64,000 bases of DNA from Asticcacaulis sp. SL142 (GTDB lineage Bacteria > Pseudomonadota > Alphaproteobacteria > Caulobacterales > Caulobacteraceae), in NCBI RefSeq assembly GCF_026625745.1, contig NZ_CP113061.1:744001-808000 (forward strand), written 5' to 3'. The translations under genes and the position numbers were made by a program. The notes beneath the pieces are model-generated. The model searched no databases and had not been told where the DNA came from. It worked only from the letters and a program-made list of their open reading frames with translations. Below, in pieces: positions 49,398 to 58,859 of the stretch; positions within the stretch are counted from its first letter, which is position 1, and each line of letters begins with the position of its first letter.

Positions 49398-50108
49398 ATG
49401 ATGAAACTGCCGCAAATAAACATACTCAAGGCTCGCAGTCTCAGAGGGCTGGCGTTTCGCTGCGCCCTTGGTCTGGCGACTGGGTTTGCGGTAGTGGCGC
49501 CTATATCATTGTATGCGCAAAACAAGGCAGCATCTCAGGCCGAACTGCCGGAGATGTATAAAGGCAATCCCAACGCTCCGGTTGAGGTCGTGCAATATGC
49601 TTCCGCCACCTGCTCCCATTGCGCCCACTGGCACAATACAGTCTGGCCGGAGTTTGAAAAAAAGTACGTCAAGACCGGCAAGGTTAAGTTTACGTTCCGC
49701 GAAGTGGCCACTCAACCGGCCAATGTGGCTTTTGGCGTCTACATGGTCGGGCGGTGTGCGGCCGCCAAGCCTCCTGCCAAAATGACGGCATCGACAGCCT
49801 ATTTCACGGTCGTCGACGGTTTTCTGAAAGATCAGGCCAAAGTCGCCCAGAGTGGCGATGCCTTGACTGAGATTAAAACCCTGGCCGCGCGCGTCGGTAT
49901 GGATGACGCTGAGCTGGATGCCTGCCTCAAAGACGAAGCCCTGTTTCAAAAGGTGCGTGACCGCATGGAAAAAACCATGCAAGCCAACAACGTCGAAGGC
50001 ACACCCACCTTTTTCGTAAACGGTGTGCGCCTAGATGGTGAAACCGAGCTAAAAGATTTTGACGCCGCCATTACCGCCGCGCAAAAACCGAAAAAGAAAT
50101 CATCTTAA
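49398..50108 (+). CDS. DsbA-family thiol oxidoreductase, soluble periplasmic
   Basis: 236 residues with a signal peptide ending near ISLYAQ, without lipobox. The active site is CSHC (Cys72, Cys75) and the cis-proline loop GTPTFFVNG. Two further cysteines (in VGRCAAAK and LDACLKD) may form a structural disulfide. The C-terminus is basic (KPKKKSS). It begins 17 bases after the lipoprotein paralogue and ends 3 bases before smc. Sequence around the active site is shared with its neighbour, so the pair arose by duplication. Confidence 0.88.
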   Translation: MMKLPQINILKARSLRGLAFRCALGLATGFAVVAPISLYAQNKAASQAELPEMYKGNPNAPVEVVQYASATCSHCAHWHNTVWPEFEKKYVKTGKVKFTFREVATQPANVAFGVYMVGRCAAAKPPAKMTASTAYFTVVDGFLKDQAKVAQSGDALTEIKTLAARVGMDDAELDACLKDEALFQKVRDRMEKTMQANNVEGTPTFFVNGVRLDGETELKDFDAAITAAQKPKKKSS

Positions 50109-50111
50109 GAC

Positions 50112-53100
50112 GTGCAATTCCAGCGGCTTAAACTCTCAGGCTTCAAATCATTCGTCGATGCTTCGGAATTTCGCATCGATCCCGGTCTGACGGGCATAGT
50201 TGGCCCAAACGGCTGCGGCAAATCCAACCTGCTTGAGGCCCTGCGCTGGGTTATGGGGGCCACCTCCGCTAAGGCTATGCGCGGCATGGGCATGGATGAT
50301 GTTATTTTTGCGGGTTCCGATAAACGTCCATCACGGAACTGGGCCGAAGTCACACTGACTATCGACAATGCTGATCGTTTGGCGCCGCAGCCCTTTACCG
50401 ACCAGCCCGTGCTCGAAGTGGCCCGCCGTATCGACCGTGGCGCTGGTTCTACCTATAAGGTCAATGGCAAGGAAGTCCGCGCCCGTGACGTGCAGCTTTT
50501 GTTTGCAGATGCCTCAACCGGGGCTAACTCCCCGGCCCTCGTCCGTCAGGGGCAGATCTCGGAACTGATTGCCGCCAAGCCGCAAAACCGTAGGCGCGTT
50601 CTCGAAGAAGCTGGCGGCGTATCCGGCCTGCATACGCGCCGTCACGAAGCTGAACTGCGCCTGCGCGCCGCTGAAACCAACCTGTCACGCTTGGATGATA
50701 TTTCGCGCGAATTGGATCAGGCTTTGTCGCGTCTGAAACGTGAAGCCCGTCAGGCTGATAAATATAAGAAAATTTCGGCTGAAATCCGCGCCCTGCAAAA
50801 AGCGATCCTGCACGCCAAATGGCTGGAGGCCCTGACGGCGTTTCAGACAGCGACCGGCGAGATGCAAACCTTAAGCCGCCACGTAGAAGAGACCACCCGC
50901 GTGGCGGCAGTGGCCCAGACCGAAGCCCTGAAATCTGCCGAAATTATCCCTCGCTTGCGTGAAGAAGAGGCGGTAGCCGCAACCGTCATGCATCGCCTCA
51001 ACATCGAGAAAGAACGCCTTGATCTGGAAGAAAAACAGGCACGGAACGAGATTGAGCGCCTTAAAGCCGATCTGCAACGGCAGCAATCTGACCACGCTCG
51101 TGAACTTGACCTTTCCGGTGATGGTCAAAACCAGATTGAGCGCCTAACCACGGCCCTTGATAAGGTGAAGCAGGAAATATCTGAGGCCCCCTCACGCGAG
51201 CCCGAATTGGAGGCGGCGGTTGCTACCGCCGAAACCGCACGTCAGGCAGCCGATCAAACGATTGAACGTCTGGCGTCCGAATTGGCGGCGCTTAACGAGA
51301 GACAAAGACTTGAGGCGGCGCGTCTGCGTGAGGCCGAAAACAGGTTTGAACGCGCCCAGGCGCAAGTGAAGGCCGCGCAGTCGGAGAAAGCGAATCTGGG
51401 CAGCTTTGATCATGACGCCATCACCGCCCTTGAACTGGCGGTAACCGCATCACAACGCACTCTTGATGAAGCCCGCAACACCAGCGAAACTCTTGACGCC
51501 GGACGCGCCCCCCTTATCGAGGCCGAAGCCGAGGCACGCAAAGCTGTACGCGAAGCCGAGGATAAGCTGGGTCGTATGACCGCCGAGGCGCGCGGGTTAT
51601 CGCAAATTCTGCTGGGCAGCAATTCCAAAGAGAAAGCGCCTGTGCTTGATGCCGTGCGGGCCGATAAGGGTTATGAGCTGGCGCTGGCGGCCGCGTTAGG
51701 TGAAGACCTTAACCTGCGGCTGTCAGCGCGTAACAGTACCGATGCGCTCGCCTTTTGGGTTGAGGACTTCACCGCACAAAACACTATAAACTGGCCCGCA
51801 GGCGTTACGCCCCTTAGCCAGTTCATCAAGGCCCCAACCGCCCTGACAGCCCGTTTGAATGCGGTTGGGGTTGTAGCTCAATCTGACGGCGACAGTTTGC
51901 AGGCTCTGTTACCGACCGGGGCACGCCTTGTCTCCGTCGAGGGCGATCTGTGGCGCTGGGACGGCGTCATCGTGCGCGCCAAGGCCCCAAAGCCTGCCGC
52001 CGTCAGGCTGTCGCAACGCACCCGACTGGAAGATCTGGAAACCGAGATCGATGCACTCAAGCCGGAGCTTGCCACCGCGCAGGCTACTTTGGCCGCCGCC
52101 GCTCAGGCTCAGAGGGTTCACGAAGACAATGTGCGTAACGCGCGGCTGAAAATACCGGAGCTTGAACGCACTTTACGCGGCCAACAAATCAAACTGGATG
52201 AGTTGCAAAAAGCGCAGGCCCGTTTTGACGCCCGCACTCTGGCGCTGAGCGAGACCCTGACCCGCCTTGAAGAAGGCATGATCGAGGCATCAGAAGCTCT
52301 TGAAACTGTACGGTCGAAGCAATCCGCACCACAGGATCAGACCGAGCTTAACAATGCTCTCAACACAGCCCGTCAGGATGCTGAAATTAAACGTCAATTG
52401 GTCACCGCGACGCGATCAGCCCTTGATGAAGAAAAACGCAACCGTGCCGCAAGAGAAGGCCGCGAACGCAATATCAGCCGCGATCTGAGTGAGTGGACCC
52501 GTCGCCATGCTGAATCGAAAGCCCGTATCGAGCGCCTGCAAAAGGATCAAAACGCTACCGCCGAAGCGTTGAGTAAGGCCACAGATGCGCCTGCCGCGTT
52601 CGAAGACAAACGCATAAGCCTGCTGGACTCGCTGGAAACCGCTGAAAAACGCCTGACTGATGCGCGCGATAAACTACAAACCGCCGAAAATACCCGGCGT
52701 GAGGCTGACATAAAAGAACGCGCTCTGGAACAGGACGCCGCCGCAGCCCGCGAGCAACGCGCAGGCGCTGGGGCCCGCCTTGAAGCGGCCCAATTACGCA
52801 AGGATGAAATCGAAGCCCAAATCCTGAATGAAACGGGTTCCGATCCTGAAGCCCTAGGGCGCCGCCTCAAAGAAGAAGCGATTGCCACGCCTGCCGATGC
52901 AGCGGGTGCCGAATCACTTCTGTCGGGCCTTGAGCGCGAGCGTGACCAACTGGGGGCCGTGAACCTGCGCGCTGAAGAAGAAGCCGGTGAGTATCAGGAT
53001 CGGCTGGAAACGCTTAGCCGGGAACGCCTTGATCTTACGACGGCGATTGCTAAGCTTCGTGACGGCATTGACGAACTGAATGCCGAAGGCCGCGAACGGC

Positions 53101-53573
53101 TTCTGGCAGCCTTTGAAATTATTAATGAGCACTTCAAGGCCCTGTTTGTCGCCCTGTTTGGCGGCGGATCGGCTGAGTTGCGTCTGGTCGAATCGGATGA
53201 TCCTTTAGAGGCAGGTTTGGAGATTTTCGCCTGCCCGCCCGGTAAACGCCTGTCGACCATGAGCCTGATGTCAGGCGGTGAACAGGCTCTGACCGCCACA
53301 GCCCTTATTTTTGGGGTATTTCTCGCTAATCCGGCACCGGTGTGCGTTCTGGACGAAGTTGATGCGCCGCTCGATGACGCCAATGTCGATAGATACTGTA
53401 AATTACTGGACGAAATGCGCACGCGCACCAATACGCGATTTATCGCCATCACCCACAATCCTGTTACTATGGCCCGCATGGACCGCCTGTTTGGCGTGAC
53501 TATGGCCGAGCGCGGCGTCTCGCAACTGGTCAGTGTCGATCTTCATCAGGCCGAAGCTCTGGTGGCCGATTAA
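50112..53573 (+). CDS. smc: Chromosome segregation protein SMC
   Basis: 1153 residues from a GTG, as the N-terminal FQRLKLSGFKSFVD demands. Walker A is GPNGCGKSN (residues 31-39). Two long coiled coils, rich in Ala, Glu, Arg and Leu, flank a hinge near residues 510-640. The ABC signature SGGEQALTATALIF lies near 1053 and Walker B follows in VCVLDEVDAPLDD. SMC with ScpA and ScpB condenses and aligns the chromosome. It follows the second DsbA gene by 3 bases, an arrangement also known in Caulobacter relatives. Confidence 0.96.
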   Translation: MQFQRLKLSGFKSFVDASEFRIDPGLTGIVGPNGCGKSNLLEALRWVMGATSAKAMRGMGMDDVIFAGSDKRPSRNWAEVTLTIDNADRLAPQPFTDQPVLEVARRIDRGAGSTYKVNGKEVRARDVQLLFADASTGANSPALVRQGQISELIAAKPQNRRRVLEEAGGVSGLHTRRHEAELRLRAAETNLSRLDDISRELDQALSRLKREARQADKYKKISAEIRALQKAILHAKWLEALTAFQTATGEMQTLSRHVEETTRVAAVAQTEALKSAEIIPRLREEEAVAATVMHRLNIEKERLDLEEKQARNEIERLKADLQRQQSDHARELDLSGDGQNQIERLTTALDKVKQEISEAPSREPELEAAVATAETARQAADQTIERLASELAALNERQRLEAARLREAENRFERAQAQVKAAQSEKANLGSFDHDAITALELAVTASQRTLDEARNTSETLDAGRAPLIEAEAEARKAVREAEDKLGRMTAEARGLSQILLGSNSKEKAPVLDAVRADKGYELALAAALGEDLNLRLSARNSTDALAFWVEDFTAQNTINWPAGVTPLSQFIKAPTALTARLNAVGVVAQSDGDSLQALLPTGARLVSVEGDLWRWDGVIVRAKAPKPAAVRLSQRTRLEDLETEIDALKPELATAQATLAAAAQAQRVHEDNVRNARLKIPELERTLRGQQIKLDELQKAQARFDARTLALSETLTRLEEGMIEASEALETVRSKQSAPQDQTELNNALNTARQDAEIKRQLVTATRSALDEEKRNRAAREGRERNISRDLSEWTRRHAESKARIERLQKDQNATAEALSKATDAPAAFEDKRISLLDSLETAEKRLTDARDKLQTAENTRREADIKERALEQDAAAAREQRAGAGARLEAAQLRKDEIEAQILNETGSDPEALGRRLKEEAIATPADAAGAESLLSGLERERDQLGAVNLRAEEEAGEYQDRLETLSRERLDLTTAIAKLRDGIDELNAEGRERLLAAFEIINEHFKALFVALFGGGSAELRLVESDDPLEAGLEIFACPPGKRLSTMSLMSGGEQALTATALIFGVFLANPAPVCVLDEVDAPLDDANVDRYCKLLDEMRTRTNTRFIAITHNPVTMARMDRLFGVTMAERGVSQLVSVDLHQAEALVAD

Positions 53574-53694
53574 TGGCCGCTTAAAATACGCCAAAAACAG
53601 CGCTGTCATTTCCGCGCTATGACTAATATAGTCAAAAACCTCCACGGCTTAGATATAAATATACATTAAACTACACTTTAGTCCCGCCCCTTGC

Positions 53695-53723
53695 TTGACC
53701 TTTCATCGCCTTGCGATTAGGTT
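53695..53723 (+). promoter_or_regulatory. Promoter of the atpI-atpF operon
   Basis: TTGACC at 53695 and TAGGTT at 53718 are separated by 17 bases. They lie about 60 bases before the atpI ATG. A 15-base palindrome, TGACTA-ATA-TAGTCA, is further upstream at 53620-53634. Confidence 0.5.
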
Positions 53724-53783
53724 CCGCGCCGTTCGAAGCAGGGTTATCTCTTAGGGGATAATCCGCCTGTTAAAGTTTTAAAC

Positions 53784-54113
53784 ATGACAGATGAACCCGA
53801 AAAAGAGACGTTGCGTGATCGCAAACTCGATGAACTTGAACAGCGCCTTAACGCTATTGAAGCGAAAAAGCGTAAGTCATCAGAAAAAGATCATGCCGAA
53901 GCGGGCGCCAGCGCGGGCTATCAGGCCCTGGGCGAACTGATCGGGGGCATTTTTGTCGGTTTAGGGCTGGGGTGGCTGTCTGATACATATCTCGGCACCA
54001 AGCCTTGGGGTATGATTGTGGGTGTTCTGATTGGTCTGGCGGGCAGTGTTTACCTGATCGCCAAATCAGCCAATAGATCCACCTCAGACAGTGATGCGTC
54101 GAAAAAAGATTAG
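53784..54113 (+). CDS. atpI: ATP synthase protein I
   Basis: 109 residues: a charged N-terminal helix (about 1-45) followed by two membrane segments with GGIFVGLGLGWLSDTYLGT and MIVGVLIGLAGSVYLIAK. AtpI helps assemble the c-ring and may influence Mg2+ handling. It overlaps the longest atpB frame but not the atpB start chosen here. Confidence 0.9.
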   Translation: MTDEPEKETLRDRKLDELEQRLNAIEAKKRKSSEKDHAEAGASAGYQALGELIGGIFVGLGLGWLSDTYLGTKPWGMIVGVLIGLAGSVYLIAKSANRSTSDSDASKKD

Positions 54114-54171
54114 GGTGATTAAGGCGGAGCTATCCGTCTTTGATATTGATGATTTAAAAGAGGTAGGGCTT

Positions 54172-54933
54172 ATGGCCGATCCGTTACACCAGTTTCAGAT
54201 CCAAAAGATCGTTGATCTTCCGACCGTGGAAGTGGCTGGTATCCCTGTTGATCTGTCTATTACCAATTCGGTTATGGCCATGATTATTGGCACCGGTGCG
54301 GTGATCCTGTTTTTCCTTTTTGCAACCGCTCGCACAGCGATCATTCCCGGCCGTATGCAGGTCATGGCTGAAGGTCTGTTTGGCCTGATTGATGATCTGG
54401 CCGAGTCCATCATTGGCGATGAAGGCCGTCACTTCTTCCCCTTCATCTTCACCCTGTTCCTGTTTATCCTGAGCCTTAATCTGGTGGGGATGACGACCTA
54501 TTTCACAGCCACATCGCAACTGGCCGTGACAGCCGCATTGGCGGTCCTGACAATCGGCGCTGTGATCGTGGTCGGCTTTGCCCGTAATGGCCTTGGCTTT
54601 TTCAAACTGTTCGTGCCGTCGGGCGTGCCGTGGTGGATTTTGCCACTGATCGTCGTGATCGAAGTCGTCTCTTTCCTGATGCGCCCTATCACCTTGTCCT
54701 TGCGTTTGTTCGGCAACATGGTCGGTGGCCACATCGTGATGAAAGTGTTTGCCGGCTTCGTGGTCGCTTTGGCAGGCCTTGGCATCGGCGGCGTTGTCGG
54801 CGCTGTTCTTCCGCTTCTCTCTGTTGTGGCTTTGACTGCACTGGAGTTTCTGGTGGCCTATCTGCAAGCCTTCGTGTTTGCGGTTCTCACCTGTGTTTAT
54901 CTGAATGACGTGGTGAATTTAGGCCACCACTAA
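54172..54933 (+). CDS. atpB: ATP synthase Fo subunit a
   Basis: 253 residues from the ATG at 54172, with GAGG 8 bases upstream; the frame open to 54091 is not used. Five to six membrane segments. The essential arginine is Arg178 in ITLSLRLFGNMVGGH. Subunit a provides the half-channels for protons next to the c-ring. Confidence 0.96.
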   Translation: MADPLHQFQIQKIVDLPTVEVAGIPVDLSITNSVMAMIIGTGAVILFFLFATARTAIIPGRMQVMAEGLFGLIDDLAESIIGDEGRHFFPFIFTLFLFILSLNLVGMTTYFTATSQLAVTAALAVLTIGAVIVVGFARNGLGFFKLFVPSGVPWWILPLIVVIEVVSFLMRPITLSLRLFGNMVGGHIVMKVFAGFVVALAGLGIGGVVGAVLPLLSVVALTALEFLVAYLQAFVFAVLTCVYLNDVVNLGHH

Positions 54934-54979
54934 TCGGTTTTTCTTCCTCTAAATAATCTCTATCAGGAGTTTTAAGTCT

Positions 54980-55204
54980 ATGGACGCTTCAGCTTACAAA
55001 TACCTCGGCGCTGGTCTGGCTATGCTTGGTATGATCGGTGCCGGTATCGGCCTCGGCGTACTGTTCGGCAACTTCTTCCAGGCCGCTCTGCGCAACCCTT
55101 CGGCTGCCAAGTCGCAACAGACCAACCTCTTCATCGGCATGGCGCTGACCGAAGCTCTGGGCATCCTGGCTTTCGTTATCGCCATCATGATCCTGAACGG
55201 CTAA
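54980..55204 (+). CDS. atpE: ATP synthase Fo subunit c
   Basis: 74 residues forming a helical hairpin. The proton-binding carboxylate is Glu58 in ALTEALGIL, the polar loop is RNPSAAKSQQ, and the first helix has the Gly-rich GAGIGLGVLFG. AGGAG lies 9 bases before the ATG. Confidence 0.97.
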   Translation: MDASAYKYLGAGLAMLGMIGAGIGLGVLFGNFFQAALRNPSAAKSQQTNLFIGMALTEALGILAFVIAIMILNG

Positions 55205-55319
55205 TTCGCTTAAACAAACACCAATGATCGCGGATCAGGAACCTTAACCGTTGCTGATCCGCGGGTTTGTTTACAGATAGTCCCGTTTACGGCCTGAGTT
55301 CAGGCCATTTAAGGAATTC

Positions 55320-55970
55320 ATGATGAGCGCCGCAAACGACACCCTGGCTATGTCGCCGGCTGCGGAGCCTTCCGATACGGCGCCCGTCACGACGGTTGCC
55401 ACTCTCGACCCCGTAGCCACTGCCCCGGCAGACGCTCATGCTGACACGCATGAGAGTACTGAACACGCCGGTGGTGAAGCCCATGCCAAGGGCCTGCCTC
55501 AGTTTCAAACCGAACACTGGGCGGGACAAATCGTGTGGCTGGTGATTATTTTCACCATCCTCTACATCGCGATCGCCAAGATGTTCGCGCCCAAGTTACG
55601 CGGCGTTATATCGACGCGCGGTTCGACCATTTCCGAAGATCTGGCTAACGCCCGCGCTATTCGTGACGAAGCCGAGGCTCAGGCTAAGATGTCGGCCGAA
55701 GAAACCGCAGCCGCCCATGCCGCAGCCCGTAAGCTGGCATCTGACGCTAAGACCAAGGCCGCCGCTGAAAGCGCCAAGGTTCAGGCTGAAGAAGACGCCA
55801 AGCTTAACGCGCTGATCGAAGACGCTGAAACCAGCATCCGTGCTTCACGCGACAAGGCTATGGCCTATGTCGAAGATATTGCCACGGAAACGGCCAGTGT
55901 TCTGGTTGAAAAACTAACCGGCAAAGCCGCCACCAAAACGGCCCTTAAAGCCGCTTTGAGTAAGGCATAG
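55320..55970 (+). CDS. atpG: ATP synthase Fo subunit b'
   Basis: 216 residues. A 65-residue N-terminal extension rich in Ala, Thr, Asp and His precedes the membrane segment (AGQIVWLVIIFTILYIAIA) and a long charged stator helix. Phototrophs and alphaproteobacteria have two different b subunits; this is the b' form, placed before atpF. The start is ATG 55320 or 55323. The symbol atpF' is also used. Confidence 0.93.
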   Translation: MMSAANDTLAMSPAAEPSDTAPVTTVATLDPVATAPADAHADTHESTEHAGGEAHAKGLPQFQTEHWAGQIVWLVIIFTILYIAIAKMFAPKLRGVISTRGSTISEDLANARAIRDEAEAQAKMSAEETAAAHAAARKLASDAKTKAAAESAKVQAEEDAKLNALIEDAETSIRASRDKAMAYVEDIATETASVLVEKLTGKAATKTALKAALSKA

Positions 55971-55980
55971 GAGCACAGAT

Positions 55981-56469
55981 ATGGATTTTTCTAATCCCGA
56001 AGTTTGGGTACAGATCGGCCTCCTGTTATTCTTTGCCCTGCTGGTGGTCATGAAAGTGCCCGCTAATCTGTGGAAGTCGTTAGGCGACACAGGCGACGCT
56101 GTCCGTGCTGAACTGGACGAAGCGGTGCGCATCCGTCAGGAAGCCCAAAGCCTGCTCAACCAAATCAAGGCCGAGCGTCTTGAGGCTGAGCAAAAGGCTA
56201 AGGAACTGGTAGCCTTCGCTGAATCCGAAGCCGTGCGTCTGGCCGAAGAAGCCAAGGAAAAGCTGGCGGAAAACATTGCCCGCCGTCAGGCCTTAGCCGA
56301 GCGCAAAATCGCTCAGGCCGAAGCCAAGGCGGAAGCTGATGTCAAGGCTGCTGCGGCTGATCTGGCCACCAAACTGACTGAGACCATTCTAATCGAACGC
56401 AATGCCGGCCTCAAAAGCGACCCATTGGTCGATAAGGCCATTGGTCAAATCGGTCAGCGTCTATCCTGA
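55981..56469 (+). CDS. atpF: ATP synthase Fo subunit b
   Basis: 162 residues: one N-terminal membrane segment (WVQIGLLLFFALLVVM) and a long stator helix with Ala, Glu, Lys and Gln. It pairs with b' to hold F1. It is the last gene of the Fo operon; the F1 genes are not in the window. Confidence 0.95.
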   Translation: MDFSNPEVWVQIGLLLFFALLVVMKVPANLWKSLGDTGDAVRAELDEAVRIRQEAQSLLNQIKAERLEAEQKAKELVAFAESEAVRLAEEAKEKLAENIARRQALAERKIAQAEAKAEADVKAAAADLATKLTETILIERNAGLKSDPLVDKAIGQIGQRLS

Positions 56470-56492
56470 TCAGTTTAGGACTAAACTCAAAT

Positions 56493-56526
56493 AAAAAACC
56501 CGCTGGTTGATCCGGCGGGTTTTTTT
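56493..56526. terminator. Terminator after atpF, also facing the unknown gene
   Basis: CCCGCTGG and CCGGCGGG pair over 8 bp (one G-U) between runs of six A and seven T, serving both convergent transcripts. Confidence 0.9.
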
Positions 56527-57097
56527 AATGATGTCTGTGTTTCCTAAGAAATCTGCGCCGGAAGGCGGATAACATCTTGCCTTCTTTTTTAAGAAGCAGC
56601 CGCTCAGTCCGTAGAATTTGCTGCCATAAGATCGAGAATATCGGCGGGTTTTTGCGTAACAACTTACGAAGCGGCATGATCCAGTTGGGGTGCGAGCGTT
56701 TAAGCTCCATGAACTTGCGCTTCGTCCAGTAGGAGTTGCGCATCATGATGATCAGCCCCGCAATCGATAGCGGCATGCCCATCGGGCCCGGCAGTGGCGC
56801 GATCAGAATACCCAGCAGCACCAGAGAGGCCCCGGCGGTAATCAGAATAGGCTTCAAAATTCGGCTTAATAGGCTGCGAGGTTTAATATTGAGCCGCGCT
56901 TTAGCGGCCTTTTCAATTTCGCTCAGAAACCGCTTGGACAATTTAGGCTTACGCGTTTTGAAAATATCCTGAAAAAATGAACGCTTGGCTTTAGGCTGCT
57001 GACGCGCACGCTCTCTAGTCCGTCCTTTTGGGACGGCGACGGGCAGGATACCCGTGGAGGAGCTGTCGTTCGGCGCGGTCATCAACATATCCGGCAA
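56525..57097 (-). CDS. Unknown membrane protein with PGPGW-like core
   Basis: 190 residues. Both ends are strongly basic; the centre has two membrane segments (ILITAGASLVLLGILIA and GMPLSIAGLIIMM) joined by PLPGPMG. This core resembles the PGPGW family of putative membrane proteins of unknown function, though the Trp is missing. The basic flanks (RTRERARQQPKAKR and RRRFLRKHRHH) could touch nucleic acid or lipid head groups. The ATG at 57097 or 57085 may be used. No operon partner. Confidence 0.65.
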   Translation of the reverse strand: MPDMLMTAPNDSSSTGILPVAVPKGRTRERARQQPKAKRSFFQDIFKTRKPKLSKRFLSEIEKAAKARLNIKPRSLLSRILKPILITAGASLVLLGILIAPLPGPMGMPLSIAGLIIMMRNSYWTKRKFMELKRSHPNWIMPLRKLLRKNPPIFSILWQQILRTERLLLKKEGKMLSAFRRRFLRKHRHH

Positions 57098-57213
57098 ATC
57101 AGGTTATGGGATCATACGCCCCATATGGGCGCATAGGCCCTTAGAGTAAAGGCAGTGGCGCGGCGTTTTCATGTCTTTCGTGATCAACTTAGGTAAGAAA
57201 TTGATACTGTGAT

Positions 57214-57245
57214 AAAAAAGACCCCGGCACATCGTACCGAGGTCT
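57214..57245 (-). terminator. Terminator of the glycine cleavage operon
   Basis: On the minus strand AGACCTCGG pairs with CCGGGGTCT (one G-U) around a 9-base loop and is followed by TTTTTT. It lies about 55 bases after the gcvPB stop. Confidence 0.85.
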
Positions 57246-57298
57246 AAATCTATATCATAACGCTCTAAAAATTAATTGTTACAAACAGTTAAGGCGCC

Positions 57299-58858
57299 TT
57301 AACCATAGGTCAGCTTGGGTTGACGCGCTGCCTTGGTTTCATCCAGACGCCGTGTTGGCGCCAGATGCGGGGCGTTTTTAAAGCGAGCAATGTCATACGT
57401 ATTGTTTTTGGTGGCCAAGGCCGCAGCCGCCAAAGCCCGAAGCGTGTCTATGAAACGGTCGAGTTCCGCTTTTGATTCGGTTTCGGTCGGCTCGATCAGC
57501 ATGGCCCCATGCACAACCAGCGGGAAATACATGGTCATGGGGTGGAACCCTTCATCGATCATCGCCTTGGCGAAGTCGAGGGTCGTCACTTGCGTGCCCT
57601 CCAGCCATTTGTCATCGAACAGGGCTTCGTGCATACACGGCCCGTCCGGGAACGGTACGCTCATGATGTCCTGCAACGAAGCTTTGATATAGTTGGCATT
57701 GAGCACGGCGTCCTCAGCCACCTGACGCAGGCCGTCAGACCCGTGGCTCAGCATATAGGTCAGGGCGCGGACATACATGCCCATCTGACCGTGAAACGCA
57801 CACATACGGCCAAAGTTAGCTGCGGAAGCGTCCTCACCAAACTCTTCCAGCACATAGCCGTTGCCAGAGTTGACCACCCACGGCGTCGGCGCATAGGCCG
57901 CTAAGGCCTCAGACAGCACCACAGGGCCCGCACCCGGCCCGCCCCCGCCATGCGGCGTCGAAAAGGTCTTATGCAGATTGATGTGCATGGCATCGACGCC
58001 CAGATCACCGGGACGCACGCGGCCAACAATTGCGTTGAAATTGGCACCATCGCAGTAGAAATAGGCACCGGCGTCATGGATCAGTTTGGCAATATCAACG
58101 ATATCACGCTCAAACAGCCCGCAGGTATTGGGATTGGTCAGCATGATGGCCGCGACATCATCGGTGATCTTGGATTTCAGGTCTGCCAGATCAACCCGCC
58201 CATCGGAGGTTTGGGCGATTTCCCGCACGCTGTAGCCCACAAAGGCCGCCGTGGCCGGATTAGTACCGTGCGCTGAGGATGGCACCAGCACCGTACGGCG
58301 ATGACCTTGCCCCCTGGCTTCGTGGGCAGCCTTGATGGACAATAGCCCACATAGTTCGCCGTGCGCACCCGCCTTGGGCGACAGGGCTACCGCCGGCATG
58401 CCCGTTAAGGTCTTAAGCCAGTGCGCCAGCGTATCCATAAGCTCCAGCGCCCCCTGAACAGTCGAGGTCGGTTGAAGGGGATGGATGTCGCCAATGCCTT
58501 CCAGCCGCGCCATTTTCTCATTCAGGCGCGGGTTATGCTTCATGGTGCACGACCCCAGCGGATAGAGCGCCAAATCGATGGCGTGGTTCTTTTGGCTTAG
58601 GCGCACATAATGGCGCATAGACTCCGGCTCAGTAAGGCCCGGCAAGCCCAGATTATCGCCGCGCACCAGATCACCGAGATCCGAAGGCGTAATGTCGATG
58701 TCTGCAAAATCAACGCCCGTGCGGGTGTAATCGTTTTTCTCGAAGATTAGGCGCTCGTATTGCAAAAGCCCTTTGCCGCCGGTCAAGGACTTAAATTCAG
58801 CCGAGGTTTCAGCAATATCGTCCGGGCGGGTCGGACGGCCAACAGCATTCATGGACAT
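57299..58858 (-). CDS. gcvPB: Glycine dehydrogenase (decarboxylating) subunit 2
   Basis: 519 residues. The C-terminal half of P-protein as a separate chain. The PLP lysine is Lys297 in MHINLHKTFSTPHGGGG, and SSAHGTNPATA is typical. With GcvPA it decarboxylates glycine and loads the aminomethyl group on GcvH lipoyl. It starts 1 base after the gcvPA stop. Confidence 0.96.
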   Translation of the reverse strand: MSMNAVGRPTRPDDIAETSAEFKSLTGGKGLLQYERLIFEKNDYTRTGVDFADIDITPSDLGDLVRGDNLGLPGLTEPESMRHYVRLSQKNHAIDLALYPLGSCTMKHNPRLNEKMARLEGIGDIHPLQPTSTVQGALELMDTLAHWLKTLTGMPAVALSPKAGAHGELCGLLSIKAAHEARGQGHRRTVLVPSSAHGTNPATAAFVGYSVREIAQTSDGRVDLADLKSKITDDVAAIMLTNPNTCGLFERDIVDIAKLIHDAGAYFYCDGANFNAIVGRVRPGDLGVDAMHINLHKTFSTPHGGGGPGAGPVVLSEALAAYAPTPWVVNSGNGYVLEEFGEDASAANFGRMCAFHGQMGMYVRALTYMLSHGSDGLRQVAEDAVLNANYIKASLQDIMSVPFPDGPCMHEALFDDKWLEGTQVTTLDFAKAMIDEGFHPMTMYFPLVVHGAMLIEPTETESKAELDRFIDTLRALAAAALATKNNTYDIARFKNAPHLAPTRRLDETKAARQPKLTYG

Positions 58859-58859
58859 C

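Noticed and set aside
54184-54867. 227-codon frame antisense to atpB
   Set aside because: Rich in His, Gln, Asp and Lys as expected from the reverse complement of a hydrophobic gene; no ribosome binding site.
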